Source: Phycisphaerae bacterium
Lineage (GTDB): Bacteria; Planctomycetota; Phycisphaerae; Tepidisphaerales; Tepidisphaeraceae
Reading direction: 5' to 3'
NCBI GenBank assembly: GCA_025924315.1
Contig: JAICIO010000006.1
Span: 56,765 to 120,764 of the forward strand
Length of the DNA stretch: 64,000 bases
In this document: piece by piece, positions 8,240 through 19,000 of the stretch
Numbering within the stretch: position 1 is the first letter of the stretch
Layout: each line of letters begins with the position of its first letter
The notes under the pieces: model-generated
Told to the model about the DNA's origin: nothing
The model's database searches: none
What the model saw: the letters and a program-made list of their open reading frames with translations, nothing else
Position numbers and translations under genes: made by a program

Positions 8240-10275
8240 TTAAGAAGAAAGTCAACTTTGACCTGCCCCTCCGTTACGTCCGCTATCTCCGCATGAGCCA
8301 TGAAATCCAGAACAAGCGCTCTCCGGATCAGCAAGCCGATACGATCAACCGATTCCTGGAACTGCAGAAACGACCCTGGCAGTGCGCGTATGACGACTAC
8401 CGGGACGACGGGGTGTCCGGTCGCCTCCTTCGAAAGCGGATGGATTTCGCTCAGCTGCTGGACGACATCGAACGCGGAAGAATCGTCGTCGACCTGATCC
8501 TGGTCGATACCCCCGAGCGCTTTTGTCGCGCGGCACAATTCGCGGAGATCCAGCGAAAACTTTTCGAACAGTACGGCGTGCTCGTGCTCGCGGCGTCGAA
8601 CGGATTCACTGATCCCACCAGTGACGCGGGAAAAGCGCTCACAATGGTCGAATCGTATCGTTCGACCGTAGAGGGTCAGATTAAGGCTCACCAAGTTCTT
8701 CGCGGCAAACGCGATGCCGCCCGACAGGGTCGCTGGCCGGGAGGTCCCGCTCCTACAGGCTATAAGCTCGAAAGTGTCCTTATGGACGTGAACGGCGTCA
8801 AAGAAGTTTCGCACAAGCGTCTCGTCGTCGATGATTCACGAGCCTGGATCATTCAAGAAGTGTATAGAATCGCGCACCAGAAGTGCTGGGGCGGCGTGCG
8901 CATCACGAAAGAACTGAATTCTCGACCTGAAGTTGTCGAAGCGTACGGCAAGGAGTTGTGCGAACAAACCGTTTCTCGCTGGCTGGTGAACTCGATCTAC
9001 ACCGGCGTGCTCGTTTTCAACTGCCACTCGACAGACATCATCGACGATATCCGTGTCATCCAGCGCAATCCGCCGGAGGATTTCGAGATCGTCAAGAACT
9101 TCTGTCCTTCCGTCATATCCGCCGAGGTGTTTGACGCAGTGCAGAAGCTGCGCGAAGCGCGCTCCAAAAAGTGGAACGATCCTCAGCAACCGACTGACGA
9201 GAAGCTGATTCGTCCACTCGTCAACGGTGTTAGTCTGAAGTACCCGCTCACCGGGCTGATCCGTTGCCAGGTCTGTGGACGTTCTGCAAGGCCGATGCGT
9301 TCCGGACCGCTCGCTCGATCCGGATCGAAATATCATTATTACTTCTGTCCCGGTGGCCGTGATGGTTCCTGCACGAACAAGGCTTCCGTTCGGGGGGACC
9401 ATCTTTGGGCGGCAGTCGTGCAGCACCTTCGTGCGCATGTCTTGCCGAGGGAAGATCCAAGCGTCATGCCGAGCTGGTACGCTCGTTTCTGTGAAAACAT
9501 TCGTTCACGGCTCCAGCCGCTGTTGACGCCCGAGCAAGATCGACTTCCTTTCCTTCGCGCGCAGATGGACGATCTGCAGAAGCAGATCGAGGGCTGGAGT
9601 AAATCCCTCAGCAACCATTCGTTGGCGCCGGAGCTTCGCTCGATGATTGAGAAGAACTGCGGCGAGGCGCTCGCGAAACAGCGACAACTTTCCACCGAAA
9701 TTGCCGGTCTGACACCACGCGAGCTTGATTGGGAGGCAATCCTCAACCCGACCGCGCTGCGGCAGCGACTCGATTCACTCGACACGCTGCTGAGTGAAGA
9801 TAACGCAACCGCGACGAATGTTGAACTGGCGAAGCACATTTACGCGATTGAGTTCGACCAAACAGGCGCCGTGACCATGACCGCGACCGTCTTCGGGTTC
9901 TTCGGCGAACTGGCCGACCTCGTGGCGGCGCCGGTGGACGCCGCGGTCATAGCTCGCCGGCTCCGCCGCCGGCAGGAGCCGATGAAGATTCTGAGCGACA
10001 TCGATGACCCGATCCTCGGCGAGGTCACCGGCCGTCGGCCGCCCGAGCTGGATGCGGAATGGGTTTGGACAGCACCTCTCGAGATCCCCACTACCGTTAG
10101 TTGGGCCAAGCGCCACGCCGCTGAAGTGGCCAAGGCGAAGGCCGAGGGCCTTTCAAATGGGCAGCTTGCGGAACGCTTCGGGAGGTCGAAGCCCACGATC
10201 GCTAAAGCCCTGAAGCATGCCCGGGAGAGCGAGGCTGGTAAGCAGACGCCACCGGCGAGTTCCGATGCTGCGTGA
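8236..10275 (+). CDS. Large serine recombinase (resolvase/invertase superfamily, 679 aa)
   Basis: Integrates or excises a mobile element by a serine-nucleophile mechanism. Residues about 14-160 form the catalytic domain: RYVRYLRMSHEIQ contains the nucleophile Ser after an Arg, and DGVSGRLLRKR and LVDTPERFCR match the resolvase core. The recombinase domain follows (about 180-300, GGPAPTGYKLE, VSRWLVNSIYTGVL). A zinc ribbon lies at about 340-385 (IRCQVCGRSA, then YYFCPGG and CTNKASVR) and a coiled coil at about 435-500. An extra C-terminal helix-turn-helix ends the protein (LSNGQLAERFGRSKPTIAKA, about 635-660), which is longer than many members. It is translationally coupled to 8006-8239 and followed by a terminator. 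Confidence 0.94.
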   Translation: MIKKKVNFDLPLRYVRYLRMSHEIQNKRSPDQQADTINRFLELQKRPWQCAYDDYRDDGVSGRLLRKRMDFAQLLDDIERGRIVVDLILVDTPERFCRAAQFAEIQRKLFEQYGVLVLAASNGFTDPTSDAGKALTMVESYRSTVEGQIKAHQVLRGKRDAARQGRWPGGPAPTGYKLESVLMDVNGVKEVSHKRLVVDDSRAWIIQEVYRIAHQKCWGGVRITKELNSRPEVVEAYGKELCEQTVSRWLVNSIYTGVLVFNCHSTDIIDDIRVIQRNPPEDFEIVKNFCPSVISAEVFDAVQKLREARSKKWNDPQQPTDEKLIRPLVNGVSLKYPLTGLIRCQVCGRSARPMRSGPLARSGSKYHYYFCPGGRDGSCTNKASVRGDHLWAAVVQHLRAHVLPREDPSVMPSWYARFCENIRSRLQPLLTPEQDRLPFLRAQMDDLQKQIEGWSKSLSNHSLAPELRSMIEKNCGEALAKQRQLSTEIAGLTPRELDWEAILNPTALRQRLDSLDTLLSEDNATATNVELAKHIYAIEFDQTGAVTMTATVFGFFGELADLVAAPVDAAVIARRLRRRQEPMKILSDIDDPILGEVTGRRPPELDAEWVWTAPLEIPTTVSWAKRHAAEVAKAKAEGLSNGQLAERFGRSKPTIAKALKHARESEAGKQTPPASSDAA

Positions 10276-10328
10276 CCCACGATGCGATCGTGGCTCTAAC
10301 TCTCAAGGCAGGTCAAGAAGACCGTGAC

Positions 10329-10362
10329 GAAGAGCCGGGTTAAAACCGGCTCTTCTTTTTTT
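10329..10362 (+). terminator. Rho-independent terminator after the serine recombinase
   Basis: Stem GAAGAGCCGG (10329-10338) pairs perfectly with CCGGCTCTTC (10346-10355) around a 7-nt loop, followed by a run of seven T. It lies 54 bp after the recombinase stop. Confidence 0.85.
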
Positions 10363-10549
10363 AGCATTGCAGTAAACATTTGCGCACGACATGACTGATA
10401 CGACCCTATATGTATAGGTATACGCAATCGGTTTACCGCGATTTGGGCGTCGAAAACGGCCATCCACCTAAAAGATGGGCATGAAATGAGTCATAAATGA
10501 TGAGCGGCGGCTTAGCTGTCGCTCCCCCGCTCGCCACGTCAATCCCTGT

Positions 10550-10569
10550 AGCGCGCAAGTGCCTAAGGG
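10550..10569 (+). repeat. Direct repeat flanking the serine recombinase module, copy 2
   Basis: agcgcgcaagtgcctaaggg, one mismatch from 7931-7950. It ends 3 nt before the start codon of the excisionase-like gene, so its AAGGG could also act as a ribosome binding site. Confidence 0.45.
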
Positions 10570-10572
10570 AGT

Positions 10573-10887
10573 ATGAAGGTTCTCAACGCCCCTCCGAATC
10601 CAGACTCAACTCGAGCCCCCGATCACCCCGCCACCACCCTCATCGTGATCTGCCCCGCGATTCTCCCGGGTACGCCGCCAACACTCTGCCCGGAACTACT
10701 GACTGAAGACGAGGCGATCCGCTATCTCCGGCTGGATCTGATCGACGTCGAAGAACCCTCGAACACGCTCCGCTATTACCGCAAGCAAGGTCTCCTCCGC
10801 GCGACGCAAGTTGGCAAGTGCGTCCGTTACCGCCGCATCGAGTTGGACCGCCTGCTCGACAACCTCACCGAATCGAATCCCAGGTAA
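10573..10887 (+). CDS. Excisionase/MerR-like helix-turn-helix protein
   Basis: A 104-residue protein. Its C-terminal half reads LLTEDEAIRYLRL, SNTLRYYRKQGLL, ATQVGKCVRYRRIELDRLL: the winged helix of excisionase/AlpA/MerR-type DNA-binding proteins. The first 40 residues are Pro-rich and without recognisable structure, so the true start may lie further in. Proteins of this type bend att-site DNA and bias an adjacent tyrosine integrase toward excision. The integrase begins 23 bp downstream in the same direction, which supports that role. Confidence 0.8.
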   Translation: MKVLNAPPNPDSTRAPDHPATTLIVICPAILPGTPPTLCPELLTEDEAIRYLRLDLIDVEEPSNTLRYYRKQGLLRATQVGKCVRYRRIELDRLLDNLTESNPR

Positions 10888-10909
10888 CTCGAAGGAGTGC
10901 ACATATCAG

Positions 10910-11971
10910 ATGATTTCCCGCTCCACCGTAACCCTCAGCTCCAATGGGAAGTACTGGCAAGCGCAGTATTACGACCTCATGGGCCGCCGCCGGGCGAAGA
11001 GCCTAGGCCCAAAATCGAAGCTGTCGCGTCGCCAAGCGAAGGTAAGATGCGACCGCTTCGCCGCGGACATTCAGCTTAATCCCTCGAAGGCATCGGCATC
11101 GCAGGCACCAAAGCTCGGCGAGTTTCTTGAGCGGTATTTGAGTTCTCGCACCGATCTGAAGCCGGGCTCGCTTTACCTGCAGGACCTGACCAGCCGTTAC
11201 TTGAGGCAGTTCTTCGGGGCTGAAATTCGCATTCACCGAATTACCCGCGCGATGGCCAGCGAATGGCGTGCGGCGCTTGCGCATGGAGAGCTGAAGCAGG
11301 CGAGAAAGAATCACCAATACGACAGCATGAGTGAAACGACCGTGTGCGGTCGGGTGGTCGACGCGATCACGATCTTCAACTCCGCAGTTTCCGACGATTT
11401 GATCGCGATCAATCCGTTCGACCGGCTGAATCATCAGGCGCCGAAGCCGGACAAGCAGTGGCACTACGTTTCTCTCGAGGAGCTGGACAATCTGCTGAAC
11501 GCCTGCCCCACGACCGGGTGGAAGGCTCTTATCGCGCTCTGCCGCCTCGCCGGCTTGCGTCGAGGCGAAGCCCTGAAACTCGAATGGCCAGCCATTGATT
11601 GGGAAAAACGTCGCCTGACCATTTACGCTCAGAAAACGTCGCGACATGGAAATAACAAGCGCACCGTGCCAATCGAGCCCAAGCTATACCAACTCTTGGT
11701 TGACGTGCACGAGTCAGCATCGTCCGATCAGGTGCGCGTGTGTGACGTGAATGCCCATTCACTCTGGCGAAATTTTCGGGTCATCCGCCAGCGAGCCAGC
11801 TTACCAGCATGGAAGGATGCATTTCAGGTGATGCGGCGCAATGCCGAGACCGATTGGGCACAGCGCTTCCCGCAGTACGCGGTAAGCGAGTGGCTCGGGC
11901 ACGATATCAGCGTCTCGGCCGCTTTCTATCTCGCCGTACCTGAGGAGCTCTATATGAAGGCAACAGGCTGA
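10910..11971 (+). CDS. Tyrosine recombinase / phage-type integrase (353 aa)
   Basis: Site-specific DNA strand exchange by a tyrosine nucleophile. The N-terminal part (residues 1-85) includes a basic arm-binding-like stretch, GRRRAKSLGPKSKLSRRQ. The core-binding domain (about 60-165) has KPGSLYLQDLTSRYLRQFFG. The catalytic part has box I Arg in RLAGLRRGEALKLEW, the beta-hairpin Lys in KTSRHGNNKRTVPI, an Arg in FQVMRRNAETDW where most relatives have HxLR, then WLGHDISVSAAFYL with His and the nucleophile Tyr. The first position of the HxxR motif is therefore unusual. ATG 10910 fits GAAGGAG 12 nt upstream. It follows the excisionase-like gene as in many integrative elements. Confidence 0.92.
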   Translation: MISRSTVTLSSNGKYWQAQYYDLMGRRRAKSLGPKSKLSRRQAKVRCDRFAADIQLNPSKASASQAPKLGEFLERYLSSRTDLKPGSLYLQDLTSRYLRQFFGAEIRIHRITRAMASEWRAALAHGELKQARKNHQYDSMSETTVCGRVVDAITIFNSAVSDDLIAINPFDRLNHQAPKPDKQWHYVSLEELDNLLNACPTTGWKALIALCRLAGLRRGEALKLEWPAIDWEKRRLTIYAQKTSRHGNNKRTVPIEPKLYQLLVDVHESASSDQVRVCDVNAHSLWRNFRVIRQRASLPAWKDAFQVMRRNAETDWAQRFPQYAVSEWLGHDISVSAAFYLAVPEELYMKATG

Positions 11972-12085
11972 CGACGTCACTCGCCGGGTCTCGCCTTTCG
12001 ATCACCACATCGCAAACAATTTGCCGAAGTAAAACCGTGCAACTCATGCGCCGACAAGCGGTACACGCAAGCACTTTCAGCTTTC

Positions 12086-12470
12086 GGTGGCTTGGTCACC
12101 AGGAGATCCGTAAATCGTTCTACCCCCGATCGCTCAAAGCTTTTGCCTCGTATCGCGGCCAGTGGCACTCCCGTCCGCTTGAGCTTCCAGTTGTGAGCGT
12201 CGCTTCGTTTCCCCGGCTGCCGATCTGGATCATTTATCGCTGCAGCGCCTGGCTCTCTCAGATCTGGCAGCACTCGGGCCGGGTTCGTTGCGTTCTGCTT
12301 TATTGGGATGCGTTGCACCAGCGATGAGAGGCCGAAGTTCCTGCGCACATGATCAACCAGCGCTCGTACGTTTGCGATCTCGGCTGCCGATCTCGATCAC
12401 CTACCGCTGCAGCGCGTGGCTCTCTCAGATCTGGCAGCACTCCGGCCCACAAGTCCGGCTCTTTCATTTC
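12086..12470 (+). pseudogene. Broken, rearranged copy of the 7337/28789 gene family
   Basis: DNA from the upstream palindrome region through the middle of the gene is closely similar to 28765-29090. The start GTG has become GTA (12110), about 20 bp are missing near 12148 so the frame changes, and a TGG Trp codon has become TGA (about 12325). After TTTGCGATCT (12380) the sequence jumps back to a second copy of the segment encoding LPISITYRCSAWLSQIWQHS. It then jumps forward near 12447 to the right half of the terminator that follows the intact gene (AAGTCCGGCTCTTT). Two internal rearrangements therefore shortened the locus. Several short reading frames here are only remnants. Confidence 0.85.
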
Positions 12471-12582
12471 ATAGAAAGCCGTGTGGTCAATATTCAGGGT
12501 GACCCGGGGGTGACCCCCTTTATGTCCCTTCCGAAAAGAATGCGCGAGTGAATCGCGATGAATTTCCGGATATACGGATAAA

Positions 12583-13032
12583 TCAGGATCGCTCCTTGTC
12601 CGCAATGTGTATCGGGAACGCAGCGATCGCAGTGTATGCCCGTCGACGTTTCCGTAACAAATAGTACAGATCGAGGGAAAGGGGTGCGACGACGAAGGGA
12701 ACAGCGCACCATCTCGAAATCTGCAGATTCAGAATCACAGCGCTTCGCAGATCAAATTCAAAAACTATCCCAGATAGCTGATTGGGCTGCGTATTCCGGA
12801 AGGCAAAGCCGTTGTATCCCAACCAATTCTCTTTACAGATGGTAAACCAGATGGTTCCTGCATCAAATCGCGTCACCCACATTCTGTGCCCACAGTCGGT
12901 CCAGACAATATCATAAGATCGGAACAGCGATAACAACCACGACAAAAAAAAGAGTCCCAAAAGACAAGCTGTCACAACCGCAACAGATGGAAGCGGTTGA
13001 GATCTTTGTGATTTTCTGAGCTTATAAGTCAT
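12583..13032 (-). CDS. Small two-helix membrane protein directly after the giant RHS gene, candidate immunity partner
   Basis: A 149-residue protein with a basic N-terminus (YKLRKSQRSQ) and a first membrane helix at about 16-40 (VAVVTACLLGLFFLSWLL). The middle part is probably extracytoplasmic: WTDCGHRMWVTRFDAG, TICKENWLGYNGFAF. A second helix lies at about 110-128, followed by LLRKRRR and a short cytoplasmic tail. The two Cys of the middle domain could pair. It starts 3 bp after the RHS stop codon, so co-translation is likely. RHS proteins with variable C-termini are usually followed by a small immunity gene; assigning that role here is inference. I recognise no family. Confidence 0.72.
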   Translation of the reverse strand: MTYKLRKSQRSQPLPSVAVVTACLLGLFFLSWLLSLFRSYDIVWTDCGHRMWVTRFDAGTIWFTICKENWLGYNGFAFRNTQPNQLSGIVFEFDLRSAVILNLQISRWCAVPFVVAPLSLDLYYLLRKRRRAYTAIAAFPIHIADKERS

Positions 13033-13035
13033 CCA

Positions 13036-16000
13036 TTACTGCTCGTTATATGGATAAGTCTTACCCTGGCCTGCCGCCGCGTTCCACTTGTCGATGGCCT
13101 TTTGCCATACATATCCACCATTCGTTGCTCCAACGGGATTATATGGTCCGTCGCCAGCCGCTGAAATTGTCTTACTGGGAAGGAAAATGTTTCCGTCGAT
13201 TGAATCAAATTCGAAATTGATTGCACCCAGGTATTTATCAGTGGCTTTACCCGAAAGCGATCGCTGGATCGCCATGATCGATATGTTCGCATAATCAGTC
13301 CCAGATGGTGTGTCGTGAACCTGTTTTTCATCAGGCGATATTTGTGGCCACGTAATTCCGGTCTCGTAGGCAGGAGGGAGAAAGCTCTTGTGCGTCAGCA
13401 ATTCGTCTCGAATGTCGTTCCGATGTTCCGGCGCATAGTCGATAACCGGCTTGGTCTGGTTTGCGCCTCCTTTACTTTCAATTGCCTGAACTAGGATGAT
13501 TTTCGTGCCAGGAGGAGCCGCATACCCGCTATATGTGACTTGGTATCCCTGAAGGCCACCGAAACTCGCCGATTTGATATTGAATGTCCCAACGCCAGCG
13601 GTAATCGCGCTCGGCGACGAAACGCTATAGCCGTGTCCGACAGAACCGGCACTACTACTGCTACTTTTGCCACATCCCGGAACCAGCATGGCAGTTAGTA
13701 CAGCAATGGTTCCTATAACAACAGTGACGCCTATAAGGCTCTCATGTCCACTCGGGTCGATCGCGACAATGGGATTTCCGCCAACATATGAATACAGATT
13801 GGCATCAACGAAGTCGGACGGATCAAATATAGTCTCATCTCTGCCCGTAAATCTTCCGATGCTTTGGTCGTAATTACGGGCTCGCAAGTCGTACTGACCG
13901 AGATTCGAATCAAATAACTCGCCCGTGTACAGCACCTTCGTCGCACTGGTTGAGGCATCGAAATCGATCGCATTCCCAAACGCGTCGTAGTCGTAAACCG
14001 TACCGGCGGTGATGTTTCCATCGCCGTCCGTGATCCGTCGCACCGAGCCATGCCCGTCATAGAGGAACAGCTCGTGCAGCTCTCCGGCGCTGTCCGTCTG
14101 ACCAATCACATCCAGTCCGATCAGGTAGGCATTGCTTGTCACTGACGCGCCAACATCCGCGAACTCTTCCAGCACCTGGCTGTAGCCGGTCGGGTTGTTC
14201 GTATCGACGAGGTAATACGTGTGCGTGTCGAGGATGCCATCGCTGTCGCTGTCCTGGCCGGAAATAATCCGGTTCCCGGCCGAGTCGTACTCGTAGACCT
14301 GCTCGTCATTCCGATCGCCGTTGGTGTCCACGCCCACCAGGCGGTTGCGCAGGTCGTAGCGGTAGGTCGTGTCACCCGCGGACGTGCTCTTCAGCGTCGT
14401 CGAACCGTTGGCGTCGTATCCGTACGTCGCGTCGTGCGAGTTGTCGGTTGAATCCTCGCTCAGCAGTTGATCGTCATCGTTGTAATCGTACGTGATCGTT
14501 TCATCTTTGTTGTTCGTATCCACTTCGTCGTGAGATTTGGTCAATCGGTTACCGGCGAGGTCGTAGGTGTAGGTATCGGTGTAGTCGCTCCCGTTCTGGA
14601 TGCTGTCGTTCCCCCCATCAGAAGTTTCCGTGAGCAGATGGCCGTCATCATCGTACGTCCAATCGATGCGGGTATCGGAGAAGGTCGAGCCGTCGTCGTT
14701 GATGCGACTTTCGATGACGTGATCCTTCAGTCCGTCATCGCGGAAGTAGTAGTGATAGCTGGAGATGAGATTGCCGTTCCCATCCTTGATTTCCTCCAGG
14801 TACATCCGGTTCAGGTCATCATAGGTGTAGGTCGTTTTCATTCCGCCGGAGAGGGTCGTTTCAATGCCAGGCGGAAGTGTTGTCGTCTCCAGATTTCCGT
14901 CCGCGTCGTACGTGTAAGTAGTCGTCTTCGGCGAGCCCGTGATCGAGCCATCGGAGTTTAGGGTGGCAAAGCGCGTGTCGTTGAAGACGAGCGCTTCGAC
15001 GTTAGCAAGTCGGCCAAACTCGTCGTACTGGTAAACCGTGTCGTCGTGGTTCGTGTAGGTTCGGGTGTGCTCGCCGGTGGCAGGATCGTAAGCGTAGTTG
15101 ATGGTCCCGATGTCGCCGCTCGCTTCGTACTGCTCGACTGAGGCGACTTGGCCCGTGATGGGATCATACCCATAGACGGTGCCGCGGACCGGCTCTCTTG
15201 TTGAAAAGCCGTACTCATCGACCTCAACTTGCCGGCCGAGTTCATCGTAATGGTAATGGGTGGTTTCATCCGGCGTTGAGTCGAAGGCGCCGGTGAAGCG
15301 CTGCTCTTCAACCAGACGACCAAGATTCGTCTGCTCCTCTGTCGGTAAAGACGGGTCATCGTCGTAGACGTACTTTGTGCTCTGCTCCTTGAAATCCACA
15401 TGCGTCGCCACACGGCCGAATCCATCGTACGTCCATGTTTCCGAATCGTTGGTAGCAGAATTCCCGTCACCCGGAAGGGTGCGCGATGTGCGGCGGTTCA
15501 TCTCGTCGTATTCGAACGTCGTCGTGTGGAGGTTGGGATCGGTCTGCGAAATCTCGTTGCCATTCTCGTCGTAGTCGTAATGCCACTGCGGGCGCTTCAT
15601 GGTCGTCGGATTCTCTGGATCGGTCACGGCCGGCAGGAACACATCAGTCAGCCGACCGGCAGCATCGTAGAAGTTCAGGGTGGCGACGATGGGATCGGTA
15701 GGCGTATCCTTGCGCTGAGCAATCTGCACCACTTCCTGGCCAAACCCACTCATTCCGCTGACGCCGTAGCCTGTGACCGCGGCGCCACCCACACCGTAAA
15801 TCGTCTGCGTGAAGCTTCCGTCATCGTAAAGCGTTTCGATGGTGCGGCCGAGGATGTCCTTGTAGGTTTTGGTGACGTACCCGTTCGCGTCGGTCACCGA
15901 ATCGTAGCTGACGGCGCCACTGGGAAGGCTGCCGTCGATTCGATCGTACGTGTATGTCGTGTAGTTGATGAGGTAGAGGCCACGGGACGTATCGAACGGC

Positions 16001-19000
16001 AGGTTGCGTACATGGTGTTCCCCTTCATCAAGTTCCTCCGCGGTAAGAGTCGAAATCTCGCCGCTGTAATTCACCTGTCCATTCTGGTAGTAGATCGAGC
16101 CGGTGTGCAGTTCAACTGTCTCGGTCGATGTTGATGTGATGGTTTCAGACACCCTTCCGTCGGCATCGTAGATGGATTGCGAATGAGAAAGAAAGCCGGT
16201 GAACGCAGGGTCGATGGCTCCAATGCTGTGCGAGATCCCTTGAGAATCGAGCGTGAGGTCAATGCCGGCACCTGTGACTGCCGATACCCGATAATACTGA
16301 TGGTCACCCGTGCCCACGGCATCGACGGTTATGCTCACACCAGAGACACGTTGAGTTTCACTAATGCGGCCGAGTGAGTCATATATTGTGCGCGTGGCTT
16401 GGATGGGGTCGGACTGGCCAGGTTTGAAGCGATCAGTTGCGAGGATGACGCGGCCCATTGCATCGAACACGCTGCGCGTGATGGCCCCATCGGGATTGAC
16501 GGTCTCGACGAGGTTGCCACGTTCATCGTAATGAGACTGGGTTTCTCCACCGTACTGATCCGTCGTCGTATCGGTTTTACCCACCGAGTTGTAACTCGTT
16601 TGAGTTACCACCAATGACCGGTTGTCAAAGACTGCATCCTCAATGCCGGGGTATCCATCGCCGTCCACATGCGCGGGATCTGGATCGATGCTGAGCGCAT
16701 CGCCCGACGCCGTATACACCGTTTCCTTCGTGGAGGTCAGACGACGCGCGCCATCGTATATGTTCGTATCAACGACCCACCGATCGCTTCCCAAGGAGTC
16801 AGGGTTTTGCCATCGACGCCATGTGCGAGCGACGTTGCCGTCCTTCGTATAGCTGTAGAAAGTGGTGAGGCCCGCGGAGTCCGTCGAACTCTCGAGCTTG
16901 CCCTTGATCGCTCCGACGGCGTGGGTGCTGGAGTCGTCACTCTCGTAATAGGTGTTCACAGACTGCGGAGTCGACGACAGCGGGTTGACCGTCGCAGAAA
17001 GCTCCCCGGTGTTATCAAATGAAAAATCGCTGGCAGTGATACGGAACGATTTCAGTTGAAGACCGGCCGGCAGAGCGGAATGCTCGTGGTAAAGGTCCGT
17101 CGCTCCAGTTGTGGTATAGACATACTTGGTCCCCTCGCCGAGAGCATTTACCGTCCACAATAGGTTGCCGCCATCGTCATATTTCGAGTAGCTGATGGCG
17201 CCGGTAGCGTGGTCGATCGTCTTCTGTGGCTTTCCGAGCTTGTAATACAAGTAATCGGTCTTGCGCGCTGCCCCACCTTGGTCGTAAACGGTCTCGCTGA
17301 CGATCTGCCCAAAGTTCGGATCGACGATGTGCGGGTTGTATGGATCTAACCCCGTGCTGTTGTACGAGCCGTAGACTCCGTACTCGACCTGCCGAGTGAT
17401 TTGTGTACCAGTTTGCGTATACCGGTCCGCACTGTCGGCCCCGACGACGGTGAACGGCTGATAATCAGTGACGATGTGCAGCGCGTTCACATTAGAGATG
17501 CCGAACTCACCCATCTGAGCCGTATCGAGCGTGTTCGACGCATAGTCATACGTATGAACGGTGACTTGGTACTGCGTGATATTGCCGCTTGGATCACGAA
17601 TCGCGCGGATTTCCCGGGTAACATTTCCACGGCTGTCGTAGACGTTTTCGGTGTCGTTCCCGGAAAGGTCCGTCACGGTTTGGCTCGCCGTCGTGCCATT
17701 GAATCCGGCAGTACGGACGGGCGCCGAGTCCCCACTGGCGTCCGTGATTGCTTGGAGCTGACCGTTGTTCTTGTTGTAGTCCGCTGCAAGAACTGAGATA
17801 CCCCGAGGGTCAGTGATAGAGTTGAGATAGTGCGGGCGGTTCGGATCGTAGGCAAACTTAGTCGTCTTCAGATCGCGACCTTCTACTGACAATAGGTCGT
17901 CGGTCGGTTGGTTATCGCTATCGAGGTAACCATACACGATCGGGTTGCCGACAGGCGTGCTGCCATCCATAACCGCGATGGACGTGACGTGCCCATCGGA
18001 GTTCCGATTCACTTGAAGATGAAGCCCGCCTACGCCTGTCAGAGAGGCGTAATTGGTGACATTCTGGTTGGCATCAATCGAACTTTCGGGCTCACCGGTG
18101 CTCGCGTTGATCGTGTAAACCGTGCCATCGGTCGTCTTGACCTGGTACGTTCCGACTCCACTACCGCCGTTAAGGTTCACGGCCGGGTCGTACGGAATCC
18201 CGCCGAAATCTTCCATGAAGAATTCCACTCCATCGCGGCGCAAGGTGGATTGAGTGCTGTTCGGAACCGTCAGGATTGCGCCGCTTCCATCGACTGAGAC
18301 GAAGACCGGTGCGTACTCGTAGCCAACGTAAAGGGGGCTTAATGGATCGGGCGCGAGTCCGGGATTGTAACCGATCGGCCTTGGCAGAAATTGGAATGCA
18401 TGCTGATCGCCACCTGGTAACGTCAAGTAAACGACATCTCCAGCGCGCAACGTCGTTTTGGCGGGGTCGCGATCCGATGTACGCGCTGTGGTGTGATACG
18501 CCGAGTCCGACAATTCGAGCCGCCAGCCGTACCCGAAATCACCATCCACGTTGGCTTGCTGCGAATCGTAAACGCGGGTGACGGTGATCGGCTGGCCACC
18601 CGGCACGTCAAGCTGCAGGTCGACAAATGGAAGCGTGAGATTGCCAAGCTTGACCTGACTCTTGATCTGGATCGGTTGCGGCGCGACGGACTGTGAGATC
18701 GGGTTCCCGGCGTTATCGTTCGCCACCAACACCAGTTTGTACAAGCCGTCGGCAAGCAGCGACGGCTTGATCGTCCCCAGCACAACGTCGTTCAGCAGCG
18801 ATGAACCACGCTCGGTCGTCCCCTGCGATACGATGATATCGTTTGGTCCCCAAGGATCGGTCGCATCACTCGCCGCTACGGCTGCGCCTGTGGGGCGCAG
18901 CACGAGTGCCCACTTCTTCAAATCGTTGTTGAAGTCGTCGACAATACCACGGACGGCGGTATCCGATCCGATGACCAATGGTTCGCTGGTGCTTTGGTTG

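Larger units (their letters stand above)
10276..10572. other. Intergenic region between the two recombinase modules
   Basis: No gene is supported here. It holds the terminator of the serine recombinase (10329-10362), a small palindrome CCTATA-TG-TATAGG at 10405-10418 in an AT-richer patch, and the second copy of the 20-bp direct repeat (10550-10569) directly before the excisionase-like gene. No copy of the tRNA-Pro 3' end was found here. Confidence 0.6.

Noticed and set aside
12490..12520. CCCGGGGGTGACCCCC near 12500 as a copy of the tRNA-Pro 3' end (att site)
   Set aside because: Only short GC-rich similarity; the T-arm sequence GTTCAAATC is missing.
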